64,000 nucleotides of DNA from Aaosphaeria pasadenensis (taxonomy: Eukaryota > Ascomycota > Dothideomycetes > Pleosporales): assembly GCA_022813625.1 (NCBI GenBank), contig JAKLMB010000049.1, forward strand, positions 62,001-126,000. Reading direction: 5' to 3'. A program made the position numbers and the translations under genes. Below, one piece after another: positions 46,888 to 57,845 of the stretch; position 1 is the first letter of the stretch, and each line of letters begins with the position of its first letter. The notes below the pieces were generated by a model. It was not told where the DNA came from. It saw only the letters and a list, made by a program, of their open reading frames with translations, and did no database searches.

Positions 46888-47590
46888 TTGAGCTCTCCTT
46901 GCTCGAGGCCCCACCACCTCACCCCTTGAAAGGCAAAAGGCCGTCATGTATCTGCCTTTCCATCTTGTGCTTTTCCTCTTTTGACTTTTTCACTTTTGTC
47001 AGTACTAGATGCATGGACGGATTTTGACGTTTTATGTTTTTTTTGTCACTTGTAGCTTGATGATACCCCCCCTCCTCCCCTTCCTCCCTTTCAAACCACA
47101 CGAGATCCTTCTTCTTCTTTTTTGGGAAGGAAACTGGGAAAAGGAAAAATGATAGTTGGCTGTGTGCAGTGAGGGATTTTTGAATGAGAGGTTTTCGTTT
47201 GGATGAGTGAATTTGGTGGCAAGGAGAGAGGAATGCATACATCAACAAATCAAAGTAGGAAACCCCCTTGCCATACACTACCAAAAAAGATAGATAAATA
47301 AATCAAATTAAATCAAGTCACAATCCACGTGTTCACATATGCAAGCACCTTTCATTCATATCATTCACCCAAAGAAAGCACAAAAGTATAAGGTATCATA
47401 AAAGGTTTTGATTTCGTTCCGTGCTGCGCGGCAGACTACCGTGAAAAGAAAAAGAGGCCAATATAGTGACCAAAGAATCGAAAAAATGCTGTTTCGCTCA
47501 GTAAAAGATATATACACAGAATCGGGAATCCATATATTCCCCTTTCCCTCAAAAAGCTAGACTTGGTAGGGTACATGAAAAAGTACGTGT
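46888..47590. other. Convergent 3' region
   Basis: It lies between the WD40 gene (+) and the pectate lyase (-), so both 3' untranslated regions fall here. T-rich and A-rich runs occur at 47,030-47,050 and 47,280-47,310. No gene seen. Confidence 0.5.
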
Positions 47591-48605
47591 CTAGAAAGTG
47601 AGGGTAACACCAGCGGTGCCAACGACAGCAGCTTTGACAGCCGATGCCTCGATGAGGTCGGCCTTGTAAGGGACAGAGTCGAGGGAGCCGCCGAGGTCCT
47701 TGACCTCCACGCCGCCGAAGTCGTTTCCGCGTGCGACGGCGAAGCCGGCGTCAGTGGCGTAAAGGGGCTTCTTGATGCCGGAGAAGGCGTTGTTCTCGAC
47801 GAGGAGCTGGGCGCCGAGGCGGGTGTTGATGCCGTCGGAGACGTCCTCGTAGAAGTTGTTGTAGATGTGGCCGGTTCCGAAGCGGAAGGAGGGGACGCGG
47901 GAGTTGAGGTTCTTGAAGTAGTTGTTGTTGTAGGTGATGTGCAGCTTGCCCTTATCCTCGGACTCGTTGGAGTTGCTGTGGCCGACGAGGGTGGCCTTCC
48001 AGTGGTCGTGGAGGAAGCTGTTGGAGACGGTGACGAAGTCCGAGGCGTGCGTGATGTCGAGCAGGCCGTCGTAGTAGTCCTTGTCGTGGTCGCGGTCGCT
48101 GAAGAGATCGACGTGGTCGACCCAGACGTTGGTGGCCTTGTTAAGGGAGATGGAGTCGCCGCCAACGACCTTGGAGAGGGCGAAGTTGCGGAGGATGACG
48201 TTGGAGGTCTGCTTGACGGTGATGGTGAAGCCCTCGAGTTCTGATGATCGGGTCAATTGGTGCAGGGTAAGGGCTTGGAGAGTGGGAGAACTTACTGACT
48301 GAGGAGTCCTTGCCGATGATGCTCTTGTTGGAGCCGACGCGGACATCTCCAGTGGCCTTGATGGGGCCTGTAATGAGGATGATGGAAGCTTCGTCGCCCT
48401 TCACGGCGGCAGTAAGCTCGTCGAAGGATGAGACCTCGACAGTCTTTCCACCCTTTCCACCGGAAGTACCGCCATTCTCAGTGGCGTATCCAGTGGTGGC
48501 AACCTCGTCGAGGTTGGCTCTCTTGATGAGGCTGGCCCTCTTGAAAGTGGGAGCTGCCAGAGCGAGGGCGGGAAGACCCAAAGTGAGGATAGAGGAGAGC
48601 TTCAT
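47591..48605 (-). CDS. Secreted pectate lyase, polysaccharide lyase family 1
   Basis: Two exons: 48605-48296 and 48240-47591, 319 residues, with a 55-nt GT-AG intron. The signal peptide (MKLSSILTLGLPALALA, about 1-18) is followed by two Lys-Arg sites (FKR, IKR), probable Kex2 propeptide cuts. PL1 marks are present: NVWVDHVDL, DGLLDITHASDFVTVSN (calcium-binding Asp region), and SRVPSFRFGTGHIYNN with the catalytic Arg. The repeated Asn/Val pattern is that of a right-handed beta-helix. The enzyme cleaves de-esterified pectin by beta-elimination in a calcium-dependent manner outside the cell and is common in plant-associated fungi. Codons are very strongly C-ending, suggesting high expression when induced. 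The 2.3-kb upstream region could hold induction sites. Confidence 0.95.
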
Positions 48606-50936
48606 AGTGAATGTGGTGGAAAAACGAAGGTGTGTATATAAAAACGAACGAAAGGGTGGTAAAGTAAACAAAAAAGAATGAAAGTCACAGACTTGGTTGA
48701 ATGATAAAAAAGCTGAATTGAGAGGAGATAGATGCTCTTATATATCGTGATATTAAGCAACGCATTCGTCAGATTCCCATCCTTCATCTCTTCGGCAAGC
48801 CCATGCCGTACATGTCCTCAGATCGCGCCATAATGGCACAAGGGTTGTTGTCCTACAAGGCGTTTCATGATATCGCACCAATCGAACGATGCCGAAGTAG
48901 GGAATATACCGAACAATGAGGTCGGAGACTCGGAGTATTAACCATAAGAACAGAGAAACGTTCACGAACCAGACTCATGGTACACCGTTGTAGTCTTGGC
49001 TCCAATATATTCGGAAGCGCTGTTTCGTTTCAGCTGCCACCGAGCCCCACAGTTTGGCGCGGCACGATGGCCTTCAACCCCTATACGGACCTCGAAACAT
49101 ACTTTTTCGCTACAAGAGATTTAGGAAGGGGAACTGTTATTGTTTAGAGCCATGCGCCAGCCTCCGGTAAGGCTGTAGGTGCAGAGCCAAGAAGGATGAC
49201 AGTGGACCGTCTGTACTTGGTAATCTCGTACAAAGTCGCTTGCACAACCGTTCATGTCGAAGCGCATTGCGAATCCGAGTGCGGGCGTTTCTTCCAAAGT
49301 CGTCTTGCTCGATCTCTGCTATTATATTGTTAGTCATTCCGAATTGGTGGAATTGGTGGAAGTGGATGAAGGGTGGAAGAAATGGATAATATCGACATGC
49401 CTTGAGATTAATTGACTATAGAGTGATGTCGATTGATCCACGACGTCCTTTCCAATACGGAGGGGCATTCGAATTGATTTTATGTACTTGCAATCTTCGG
49501 CATATCTCATGACATTGAGTGGAGTTTGGAATGCTTTGTACTATGACATTAACGTTTCTCAGACAGCATAGTTACTGAGGTCTCTTTGCTTCAAGCCTGC
49601 GTAATCGGTCGTCAAGCCGGTCTAGTCTCTTCTTTTCTGATTTATCGCGGTCAGGCGCAGATGTTTTGGAAGGTTCATACTCGTACGAAAGTAGAGTAGA
49701 TACAGAGTGGGAGTGCGACATATACTAGACCGAGTAATACATATGACGCGTATTGCAGGCAACGATTCGAGATAGTGAGTCCCAGAAAAGGAATTGTGGT
49801 GTATTGAGGGTAGTTCTGAGGCCCATGGTGAAAGGCTCCACTTCCTAAAGAAAGCTAGCACGGCCTCAAGGGATCGGAGACATGCACAACTATGTATATG
49901 CAGCAGATATCCGGGGACGGCCGATCTGGCGCGGGAGGTTATCATACTTTTTGCTAGAATATAGAACACAACTATCGTAGGGATAAACATTGTTACATGT
50001 ACACTGAGGTTAGGGAGTTGGTGAGGTGACGAGGAAGGGAGCAAATAGGATGGGAGTGGCTACCTGTTATGTTAACCTACTCCCAGACTTTGGTCTATTC
50101 AACAAATCAAATCCGCCTTCCTCTTTCGACCTTGACGTGACTGCGACATAAGAAATTTGGGTTGAATCCATCGTCTACTACAGGGACTCTGGAATAATAA
50201 CACCTCTGGCGTTGCATTTGTTGAAAGCTGATGATTTTAAAGAGACTATCATATTTCTTGTTTCCTGTTTGCTAGCCTCGAGGTGTAGGAAGAACGCTGT
50301 ATACTACATATCGGATTCTGCTTGAACATTGCGACAAGCTATATTCAATGAACTGCTTTTGGCACATTCAATGATCAATAGTCGACAAAAATCCAGTCCC
50401 CAATTTGTTGTGCGCGAGAGCATCCTGCTTGTATAGGGAATAGTAAGTAGTAGACAGGTGACGAGAGAGATCTACCCCATATATGATCAGCTCTGCAAGA
50501 TCCGAACGAACCATATCATATCAGACCTATGAAGTACCACATTCGGCATGAATATCAAATATTAAGAGATTTAGTAGCAGAAGAGCAACAGTCCGTCGTA
50601 CTAAACGCATTGTCGATTCCATACACTCCGGACGGACAATAAAGGCCGTGACATCATCGCCCGAAGCGGAAAGCACCTCAATATATCAAAAGAGGCCAAC
50701 GTAACTCTCTCTCGAAGGCAGCAACAATCGCCACTGATTCCCTCACTCTACCTTCACAAAAGCACTACTACTATCCTCCTCTCCCTCTTCTATCGAACGC
50801 ACTGAAGCAAACCAAACACAAAGTCTCATCAAACACCGCCGATCTTGCATTCACACGCAACCTCAAGGCATACACATACACCCACTCACTCAACCAACCT
50901 CACCTCAATCCACCTTACACCCACAAATCCACAACA
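48606..50936. other. Long divergent intergenic region
   Basis: Promoter region for the pectate lyase (-) and the Pro/Ala-rich protein (+). A frame of about 140 residues near 49.6-50.0 kb (-) has no domain or coding composition, so it was not called. No element with clear identity seen. Confidence 0.5.
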
Positions 50937-51635
50937 ATGCCCCCGATCCCCCTCCACAAAAACGACCCCATCAACGCCTCCAAACCCACAGGCGTGACCC
51001 CGCAAACCGCGAACCCGCCTCCAACCCGTACGACGCCTCTCCAAGCTCCAGCGACCACAACATCAGACGCCTCGAACCCTCCTGCCCCCCAGCCGGGCGC
51101 CCGTCCTGCGCCCCCGACAGCAGCCGCAGCCGCTGCCGCCGCACCCTCGAACACGGGACCCGCGGCGCCGCGGCCTGCGGAGGGAGGATACACGGCGACG
51201 CACGTTACGACGGAGACGAGGCGTGCAGCAGGGCCGCCAGCACAATTCGCGATCCCTCCGCCCACGGACTCCCAGCTCGCGGGTCGGTCTACCACTACAA
51301 GGACCGAGCATTCTGGATCGGGACCCACGACGCTGAACCTAGGGCCCGTGGCGTCGCCTTTCCAGGAGGCGCATTCTGGAGGGGTTGGAGGTGCTGTGCA
51401 GACGGGCACTGGTGGTGGTGGTGATGGGGAGGAGAGGAGGAGCTTGGAGCATCCGCCGGGGTATGTGCAGGCGCAGGAGAGGTATACTTATAGTGGTGGG
51501 GATGGCCAGGGACAGGGCGGCGCTGGTACGCAGCAGGAAGGCGTCGGTGCGGCAGCTTGGAACCTGTTGTCTAAGGCGGGTGAGGCGCTGCAGAAGGGTG
51601 AGGAGGCGGCTTGGAGGGCGGTTAGGAATAAGTGA
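50937..51635 (+). CDS. Pro/Ala/Gly-rich low-complexity protein with an amphipathic C-terminus
   Basis: Intronless, 232 residues, start in ACAACAATGCCC context. Residues 1-120 are rich in Pro, Ala and Thr with a poly-Ala run (about 61-68). Residues 120-200 are rich in Gly and Gln. The last ~30 residues (AAAWNLLSKAGEALQ, then KGEEAAWRAVRNK) form a clear amphipathic helix and look like the only conserved part. No enzyme motif or membrane span. Function unknown; a membrane- or partner-binding helix is possible. Like two other intronless genes here, the coding strand turns from C-rich to G-rich, near 51,370. Confidence 0.65.
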   Translation: MPPIPLHKNDPINASKPTGVTPQTANPPPTRTTPLQAPATTTSDASNPPAPQPGARPAPPTAAAAAAAAPSNTGPAAPRPAEGGYTATHVTTETRRAAGPPAQFAIPPPTDSQLAGRSTTTRTEHSGSGPTTLNLGPVASPFQEAHSGGVGGAVQTGTGGGGDGEERRSLEHPPGYVQAQERYTYSGGDGQGQGGAGTQQEGVGAAAWNLLSKAGEALQKGEEAAWRAVRNK

Positions 51636-52178
51636 GAAACAGGGTCTTGGGGATTGGTGGTATCTGGCGTTGGGAGGCTATATACATCATGGTGTTAATA
51701 CTCAGGGTTCGGGCTGGAAGTTGGGGAATTCGGTGAGCATGTGAATCAACGGAAGCCCATCAGGCTCGGAAGGTCATCAATGTCAGAGTAGTAGCATCAC
51801 ATGTAGCAATTGATCTCGAGTTAACAAATCGACGAACTCTATTGTTGACTATTTTCCCCCCGCCGACACCAAATTGACGAAGACCGGAATATAGTTAAGG
51901 AAAGGGTAAATCAGACAAAAGCAATGCCAGCCGATGATGACGTTGTGTAATACAGGGTGCTGGATTAGGGAAATGGGAGGTGCCAGGCAAAGTAAAGTAC
52001 AAGGTGTGTTACCACCGCCGTCGTGCTTTTCGTGTACCAGAGCAATCCCCGCCCAAATCGGGCTTGTTATTGCTCTAATCAATCTACCACTACCACCACA
52101 CGCGCTGACCCCTGCGCCTCCCCGTTATTATTTTTCACCACATCATTCTTGGAAAGGGGTATCGGAAGAGTGAGACGC
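51636..52178. other. Convergent 3' region
   Basis: Lies between the Pro/Ala-rich gene (+) and the ADP/ATP carrier (-). No gene or repeat recognised. Confidence 0.5.
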
Positions 52179-53632
52179 TTAACCAGATCCACCCTTGAAC
52201 TTCTTGCCGAAGAGGATGAGCTGCACCTGGTCGTAGATGGAGAGCACACCAGCACCGGCGACACCACGGAGGATGTTGGCACCAGCACCCTTGAAGAGAG
52301 ACTTGACACCCTCAGCGGCGACAATCTTCTGGGCAGCATCGAGGGAGGACTTGTACTTGACGGCCTCACCGGAGGTCATCATCATACGACGACGGATGGT
52401 ATCAAGAGGGTAAGAGGCGATACCGGCACCGGTGGTGACGGCCCATCCGAGCATGAAAGAGGCCAAGAAGTTACCCTCGAGGGAACCGACGAGGAGGACG
52501 GGCTTGATGGAGTCGTACAATCCGAAGTACAGACCACGGTACACGACTATACCGAGGACGGAGGGCATGAAACCACGGTAGAGACCGGCAATACCGTCGG
52601 AAGCGAGGGTCTTCTTGTAGACGTCAACGAGACCGTTGAACTGACGCTCACCACCCTTCTTGGCGGACTTGGCGTCGTTGGCAAGACGGGTACGGGCGTA
52701 GTCGAGGGAGTAGACGAAGAGGAGGGAAGTGGCACCAGCAGCCTGTGATTGTCAGTATGTTGAACGTGGGATGCCGTTACATCATGGACAACTTACACCA
52801 CCGGAGGCCAAGTTACCGGCCATCCACTTGGCGTAACCATCACGCTCCTTCTTGAAGGCGAACATGGACTTGTAGGTATCGCGGAAAGCGAAGTTCAAGG
52901 CCTGGGTGGGGAAGTAACGGATGACGTTGGCGGTGTTACCTCTCCAGAGAGAGAGGACACCCTCAGCCTGTGAAGTGCGGCGGAAAGTATCGACGATACC
53001 GTCGTACTTGCGGTCAAGACGACCGGACTTGAGCATCTCATCCTGTGGAGCGGAAACTGGTTAGCGATGATGTCGTGGAGATGAGCATCAGTGTGTTTGT
53101 GATGGCTTACCTGGTTCTGGATGAGGAGCTTGACACGCTCGATAGGAGCGGCAGCAGTCTTCGAGACGGCGGCGGAAACACCACCCACTGATAAGGAGTT
53201 AGTTTGCCGATCGGATAAGGATGTCAAATTTTTCAATCAATGCCTCTCCATCATCGCAATTGAGATCCAATGGCTCTCGGGATTGATGGAGGGTTGATTT
53301 GATGATGGGGACGTACTCAAGAAGTCCACGGCAAAGCCCTGCGTGTGTGTTAGAAAATTGTAATAAATTGCCTCAATATTTCAGTGCCGCCAAACAACCC
53401 GCCCTCGCCCACACCCGACCATCGAAAACAGACGCAAAATCATCTCTTGAGCACTCGTCGCATCGCTGGGAAGGAATTGCTCCGAGTTTGAAATTGAGAT
53501 GGGTTCTTGTATCTGATCGATCGGACAAGCGTTTTGAGGCAGAGATCTGGACAGGTTGCTGGTAAGCGCTTGAGAGAAGGTAGAACTTACGGGCAAGCCG
53601 AAGACGGACTTGTCTCCCTGGTTAACGGCCAT
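52179..53632 (-). CDS. Mitochondrial ADP/ATP carrier
   Basis: Five exons: 53632-53591, 53338-53317 (a 22-nt microexon, GFAVDFLM), 53187-53111, 53042-52797 and 52742-52179, 316 residues. Three ~100-residue mitochondrial carrier repeats, each with a PxD/E-x-x-K/R signature (SKTAAAPIERVK, the SLDYARTR variant and SYPLDTIRRR), form six membrane helices. RRRMMM, the hallmark of ADP/ATP carriers, is intact. The protein exchanges matrix ATP for cytosolic ADP across the inner membrane. The divided 5' end matches the common fungal pattern of introns crowded at the start of carrier genes. Codon use is strongly C-ending, as expected for an abundant protein. Confidence 0.97.
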
Positions 53633-55385
53633 TTTGAATGAGACGACTGCTGCGAAGTCGGTCGAAAAGGGTGGAGATGGAGAAGAGGAAGAGGTTGAGG
53701 ATTGGGAGGATGATGGGAGAAGATGCGAGTTCTTAAAGCTGGCTTGTCAGAAAATTCGTTGGCGGCCGGGCTCGAGCGCGCGCCAAGGAGCTAGTTACTA
53801 AGTGGATCTAGTTCGCCGCTTCTCCGAAAGGTCTTCGCGGGTGCTGAACCTCGGGGGGAGCGAAGGGAATTATTACCTGTATCAACTGTGTAATGCCATT
53901 GCGGATTTATTAATATGGCTATGAATTTTATTATACTTGCTACCCATACTCCCATTGCTTGCGGATCGAATTGACCCTTCAGATTGTGGTTCCCTGAATG
54001 TCTTCGTCGCACACAGCTGGAACTGTAACACTCCCTATCCCAATTATTTTTCCTTTGATAGTCGCAAGCTGCGCACGCGCCACATCCACCCCCCTAACGT
54101 TGCCGCAACAACAACCACAGCAATAATTGTCTACCAGTAACAGCTGTAGTATTCACATGCAGTGGTAGTGGTACAATTGGTAGATAATAGTCATTATAAT
54201 TAGTATCTACGCCCCAGATAGCAATGGCTGGTTTCTCTCACTGCTACTATGACAATCAGTATTCCGCCTTAGTCGATGAAACTGATTGACCGGACAGCTA
54301 CCCGCAGCGACGACCATCGGATATCAATTGGCGCACACAGGCACATGCAGATAGGCGTATGTAGTCACGTAGGTCCCTGGGCGTATGTAACAGCAACAGC
54401 GGCAGATTGCCAAACCAGATCAGTGCCAGATCACGAAAAACCGGGGGTGAGACCTGGACTGGACTGGTTGGTTGGCCTGCTAGTTTTTTCTCTTAATCGT
54501 GGAGAGGGAGGCGAGGATCCCCAGGAAAACCCAACATCCAGCACACGACACAATTGATAATTATTCTCCAGTCTCTGTCTCTCCGTGAATTCTCGAATCC
54601 TTCCCGGTGGTGGGCTAGTTGAATCTAATACAACAGACTACCATTGTATGTGTGTGCTTGTGCTTGTGCTTGTGCTTGTGTGCTATGTCTGTCTCGCTCT
54701 CTCTTTGGCTGAGGTCTTTTTTCTTTTCTCTGTCTAAAAATCGTCGCGGCATTCGGGTAATTTCGGCTTCGCCCAGCGATGTTGCACCAATCACCGCCCG
54801 CCCGCTACAAAACTGTTGGCGATGAGGCAATCCAGCAGCACTGGAACAAATTCTTTCCTTTTCCCGGGCGGCGCTTTTCCAACAATAGGCGACTCTCCTT
54901 TTTCGGATTTGTTGGTTTCCAGATTCCTCCTGCGCGGAACTACGAATAGGGCTGTGGTGACTAGTGTGCACTGTGCAGCCTGTCTCTCTGCCTCGGTGGG
55001 ATTGCTACCGATGGGGTAGCTTATGCACATCTCTATTGCCACCGCCGTCATTGTACTTTTGCGTGGGATGTAACTACGAGGTACGAGTGGGCAGGACAGG
55101 CGAAGAGAAATATGGTACATAGAACACTCGACACTCCCCCAGTCCACACCAATTGGACCCCGTGTGGGGAGTGGAGGGGAGGGGGACAATACCTTTCTTC
55201 CAACCCGCTAGATTAATTTTATGATATATTTCAACCATTGGGATGTCTTTTGCTCTATTCAACCTGTGTATTTGTACCACAGATACACATGTAGGTAGCT
55301 GTAGCTAACCTTCAGTACTTAGCATGGCCCATCAATATGTAACAATCACGGACCAAAAGAACATGGCGAGAGTTGTTATGATATG
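53633..55385. other. Intergenic region upstream of the ADP/ATP carrier
   Basis: Promoter of the carrier (-) on the left, and sequence beyond the hairpin array of ERG24 on the right. It contains a (TGTGCT)4 run at 54653-54676. Several small frames lack coding character. No gene supported. Confidence 0.5.
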
Positions 55386-55433
55386 GATGCATGTCTTCAA
55401 TCGAACCTCTTTCGAGGCCGATAGCATGGCATC
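55386..55433 (-). promoter_or_regulatory. ERG24 3' hairpin element, copy 4
   Basis: Basal stem GAUG/CAUC, bulged C, inner stem CAUG/CAUG (U-A version of the covarying pair), loop CU/UGAAGA. A 9-bp apical stem with two G-U pairs and one bulged C is capped by GAAA. Confidence 0.75.
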
Positions 55434-55469
55434 GAATCTTGGTTTGATTTTATATTAAGCATTACTGGT

Positions 55470-55514
55470 GGACGCACGTCTTCAATCATCATTTCTGACG
55501 ATAGCATGTCGCCC
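55470..55514 (-). promoter_or_regulatory. ERG24 3' hairpin element, copy 3
   Basis: Basal stem GGGCG/CGUCC (one G-U), bulged A, inner stem CAUG/CGUG, loop CU/UGAAGA, 7-bp apical stem AUCGUCA/UGAUGAU (one G-U) capped by a GAAA tetraloop. Confidence 0.75.
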
Positions 55515-55541
55515 TTTTCCTCCTAATTCCTTCGAAATTTT

Positions 55542-55582
55542 AGATGCACGTCTTCAATCGACCAAGCGATAGCATGTCATCT
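55542..55582 (-). promoter_or_regulatory. ERG24 3' hairpin element, copy 2
   Basis: Basal stem AGAUG/CAUCU, bulged A, inner stem CAUG/CGUG with a U-G pair, loop CU/UGAAGA, apical stem AUCG/CGAU with loop CUUGGU. Shortest copy. Confidence 0.72.
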
Positions 55583-55600
55583 TCCTCTCCTGCCATTAAG

Positions 55601-55649
55601 GAATGCACGTCTTCAACCAGATCCAGTCCGATCTGATAGCGTTGCATTC
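55601..55649 (-). promoter_or_regulatory. ERG24 3' hairpin element, copy 1 (nearest the stop codon)
   Basis: Basal stem GAAUG/CAUUC, bulged C, inner stem ACG/CGU, loop CU/UGAAGA, then an 8-bp apical stem AUCAGAUC/GAUCUGGU (one U-G pair) with a 6-nt loop. It carries the C-G version of the covarying inner pair. Confidence 0.72.
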
Positions 55650-55684
55650 TAATCCCTCCCTCCTACACAGCCCATGCCGTCCAT

Positions 55685-57285
55685 CTAATAGATGTATGGC
55701 ACGATTCTGTACGGTACCAACTCGCAGTACCGTTCCCAGTCCTTTCCGTACTTTCTCCTGCACTTCTCTTCATCCCTTCGCTCGCGGTGAATGAGAAGGA
55801 TGGCAAAGTAAAGCATGAAGAAGTAGGTGAAAAAGGTACCCCAACCCTTGGCCTCCCCAGGAATGGCGTACTTTCCATACGAATTCTGGAAGAAAGCGGC
55901 GTCGCTGGCTGTGGCCTTAATAGGATGTTGTTTCGCATCCTGGATGAGGTATCCAGCAATAGCCGTCGGCAGGCAGTATGACCAGCTCATGAACCAATCA
56001 CCAAGGTAGTTGATGTGACGGGCCGTGCCCCACCAGCCTGTGATCAGAAGTTTAGATCCCGAGGCAGTCTCAATGTACTTCAAGTGCTTCACACGGGGAT
56101 CCTCGGGGTTGGTCCTGAAGCGGTTCTTCTCGTTGTTGACGGAGCGGAAGATGTAATACCCGACTCCCTGTACCGCGAGGACACCGGCGATTCCAGTCCA
56201 TCCGAGTTCCACGGGATAGGTGGCAAGATACCTTGCCTGGATGCTGTAGGTAAAGGGAACCCAGACAAGGTCGCCGAAGCTCAACATGGTGCCGAAACCG
56301 TCATTGATGATATCAATGGTTGTGAGGATGGCACTCTCCATGTACAAGCAATCAAAGACGTAGACGGCTTGTGCGATCGTAACGAGGAGAATAGAATCGG
56401 TGACCTTTCCGAAGTTGCGGTATTGCTGCATAACAAATGCAAGGTCAAGGATCACCCAGCCCAACAAACCAGGGCGTACCTCGCACCAGGCTTTGATGTC
56501 GACTTCTCCAAAGATAGGCAGCGTGACACGAGGGTTGAGTTCACGGCCGATGAACCAATCGTAGAGCATGTTTCCGGTATGTCCTCCGGCGGCTAGCTCG
56601 CGCATATGAGGATCTTTGGGGTGCTTGACACTGAAGGAACGGATGTAAACAAAAAAGGCAAAGAAGTAAGCAACAAGGATGTTGCTGGTGAGTAGGCCCA
56701 AGTAGTTATCAGAGATAAATCTCCAGACAACGAAGTCTGCACCTTCAACGGCAGTTCCAGCGGCAAGGATAACCATGGTGAAGATGGCTGAACCCCAGGC
56801 TGTATAATGTTAGGATGTGGACTTTGAACGTGTCACGTGCTTCGAAAACATACCATTGAGACGATACTTGAGGCGTCCGCCAGTCTTCAGCTCAGTACCC
56901 TCGGGCTCTTCAGCAGGAAGAAAGGCATAGAGAGCAAGGTTGAGGAGATAGTAGCCAAGAGTCGCAAGGAAAGCTTGGGTAGAAAGAAGACCAGAAATAC
57001 CAGGCCATGCCACCTCCTCCTTCAGCCGCTCTAGAGTGAGGGTGGAAGGATGGAGCAGAGAAGGTGCAGGACAACCAGAAACATCATTGCAGAAGAATGT
57101 CAACACGTAGCAGAAGAGAGGTAGACCAAAGGAGATCAATGCTGCGCCAGGACTATCGCCAATGTCAGTATTGATGTTCAGGATCTCTTCACAAACTTTC
57201 AGTAAACTTACGGTCCGAAGAATTCATAGCCGTGAGGCTCCTCAGTTGCCTTTGCAGACTGTAATACCTTGCTTTTTGGCGCCAT
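55685..57285 (-). CDS. ERG24: Sterol C-14 reductase (ERG24; lamin-B-receptor sterol reductase family)
   Basis: Three exons: 57285-57212, 57152-56854 and 56799-55685, 495 residues. The start MAPKSKVLQSAKATEEPHGYEFFGPPGAALISFG matches the family start. About nine membrane segments follow. Signature regions are LLITGWWGTARHINYLGD and, at the end, RDEEKCRRKYGKDWERYCELVPYRIVPYIY-like sequence, both diagnostic of C-14 reductases and LBR/TM7SF2. The enzyme reduces the C14-C15 double bond of 4,4-dimethyl sterols after Erg11, using NADPH at the ER, and is a target of morpholine fungicides. An ERG4-type C-24(28) reductase is the main alternative but would be expected to differ at the C-terminal motif. 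Four structured elements follow its stop codon. Confidence 0.93.
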
Positions 57286-57845
57286 GCTTGCAAAGGGAGT
57301 CGATATTGATCTGGCTGGAGGGAGACGCGTAGAAGGAAGAAAAAAAGGAAGGGGAAGCAAAGAAAGGGGCGAGCAACCAAGACGTGGGACGAGGCTGGTG
57401 TAGATTTATTTCAACCCGACCAGAAATGCGCTACCGTCTGAAAAAGTCTGGAGAGGAAATGACCTCTTTATACCTTTCTTTTTCGTCTTCTGAGCCTGTG
57501 CCTGCGCCTCACGACAACACGAAGCTTGGTGATAAATTAGTTAATGCTCGTTCGATTGTCGCAAAGGACGGAGTGTAGATTTCCGTGGTGCACCTTGCAG
57601 GGTTCGTCATGACGCGCACTCTTGATCGCCAAGTGCGCTACTCCTAATATGGAATCATCCAAGGTTCCTGCAGCGGACGCCGCCGCGTGTAACGGAACTT
57701 GAGAGGCGTACGTAGCGCGAACAATCTGACCTGCAACTGCAAGCCAGTGTGTGCCTCGAGACCGATTACACTCCTTTCTTTACCTTTGTTATTGTTCCTG
57801 CGATTCCTGCTTGTTCCTGCTATTTGATTTCCCACATTATTCGCC
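57286..57845. other. Divergent promoter region of ERG24 and the MRH-receptor gene
   Basis: 560 nt shared by both genes. I looked for sterol-response words (SRE-like or TCGTATA) and found none that convinced. No gene. Confidence 0.5.

Larger units (their letters stand above)
55386..55649 (-). repeat. Array of four structured RNA elements in the ERG24 3' region
   Basis: Four copies of a 41-49 nt element start 36 nt after the ERG24 stop codon. On the ERG24 sense strand each folds as follows: basal stem of 4-5 bp (sequence different in each copy but paired); a one-nucleotide bulge (C, A, A, C); a 3-4 bp stem (CAUG with CGUG or CAUG, or ACG with CGU); an internal loop of CU opposite UGAAGA (identical in all four); and a variable apical stem beginning AUC and closing GAU or GGU. 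Linkers of 18, 27 and 36 nt are unrelated in sequence. Likely part of the ERG24 3' untranslated region; function unknown. Confidence 0.8.

Noticed and set aside
47557..48165. Thr/Ser-rich 202-codon frame inside the pectate lyase
   Set aside because: Shifted frame of a C-ending gene; the PL1 frame explains the region.
49622..50044. 140-codon minus-strand frame upstream of the pectate lyase
   Set aside because: No domain, atypical composition and no nearby exon that would extend it.
55386..55649. Kink-turn or hammerhead ribozyme in the ERG24 array
   Set aside because: A kink-turn needs GA opposite GA next to a 3-nt bulge, and the short strand here has only CU. The hammerhead core CUGAUGA...GAAA is absent as a common feature; UGAUGA appears in one copy only, as part of its stem.
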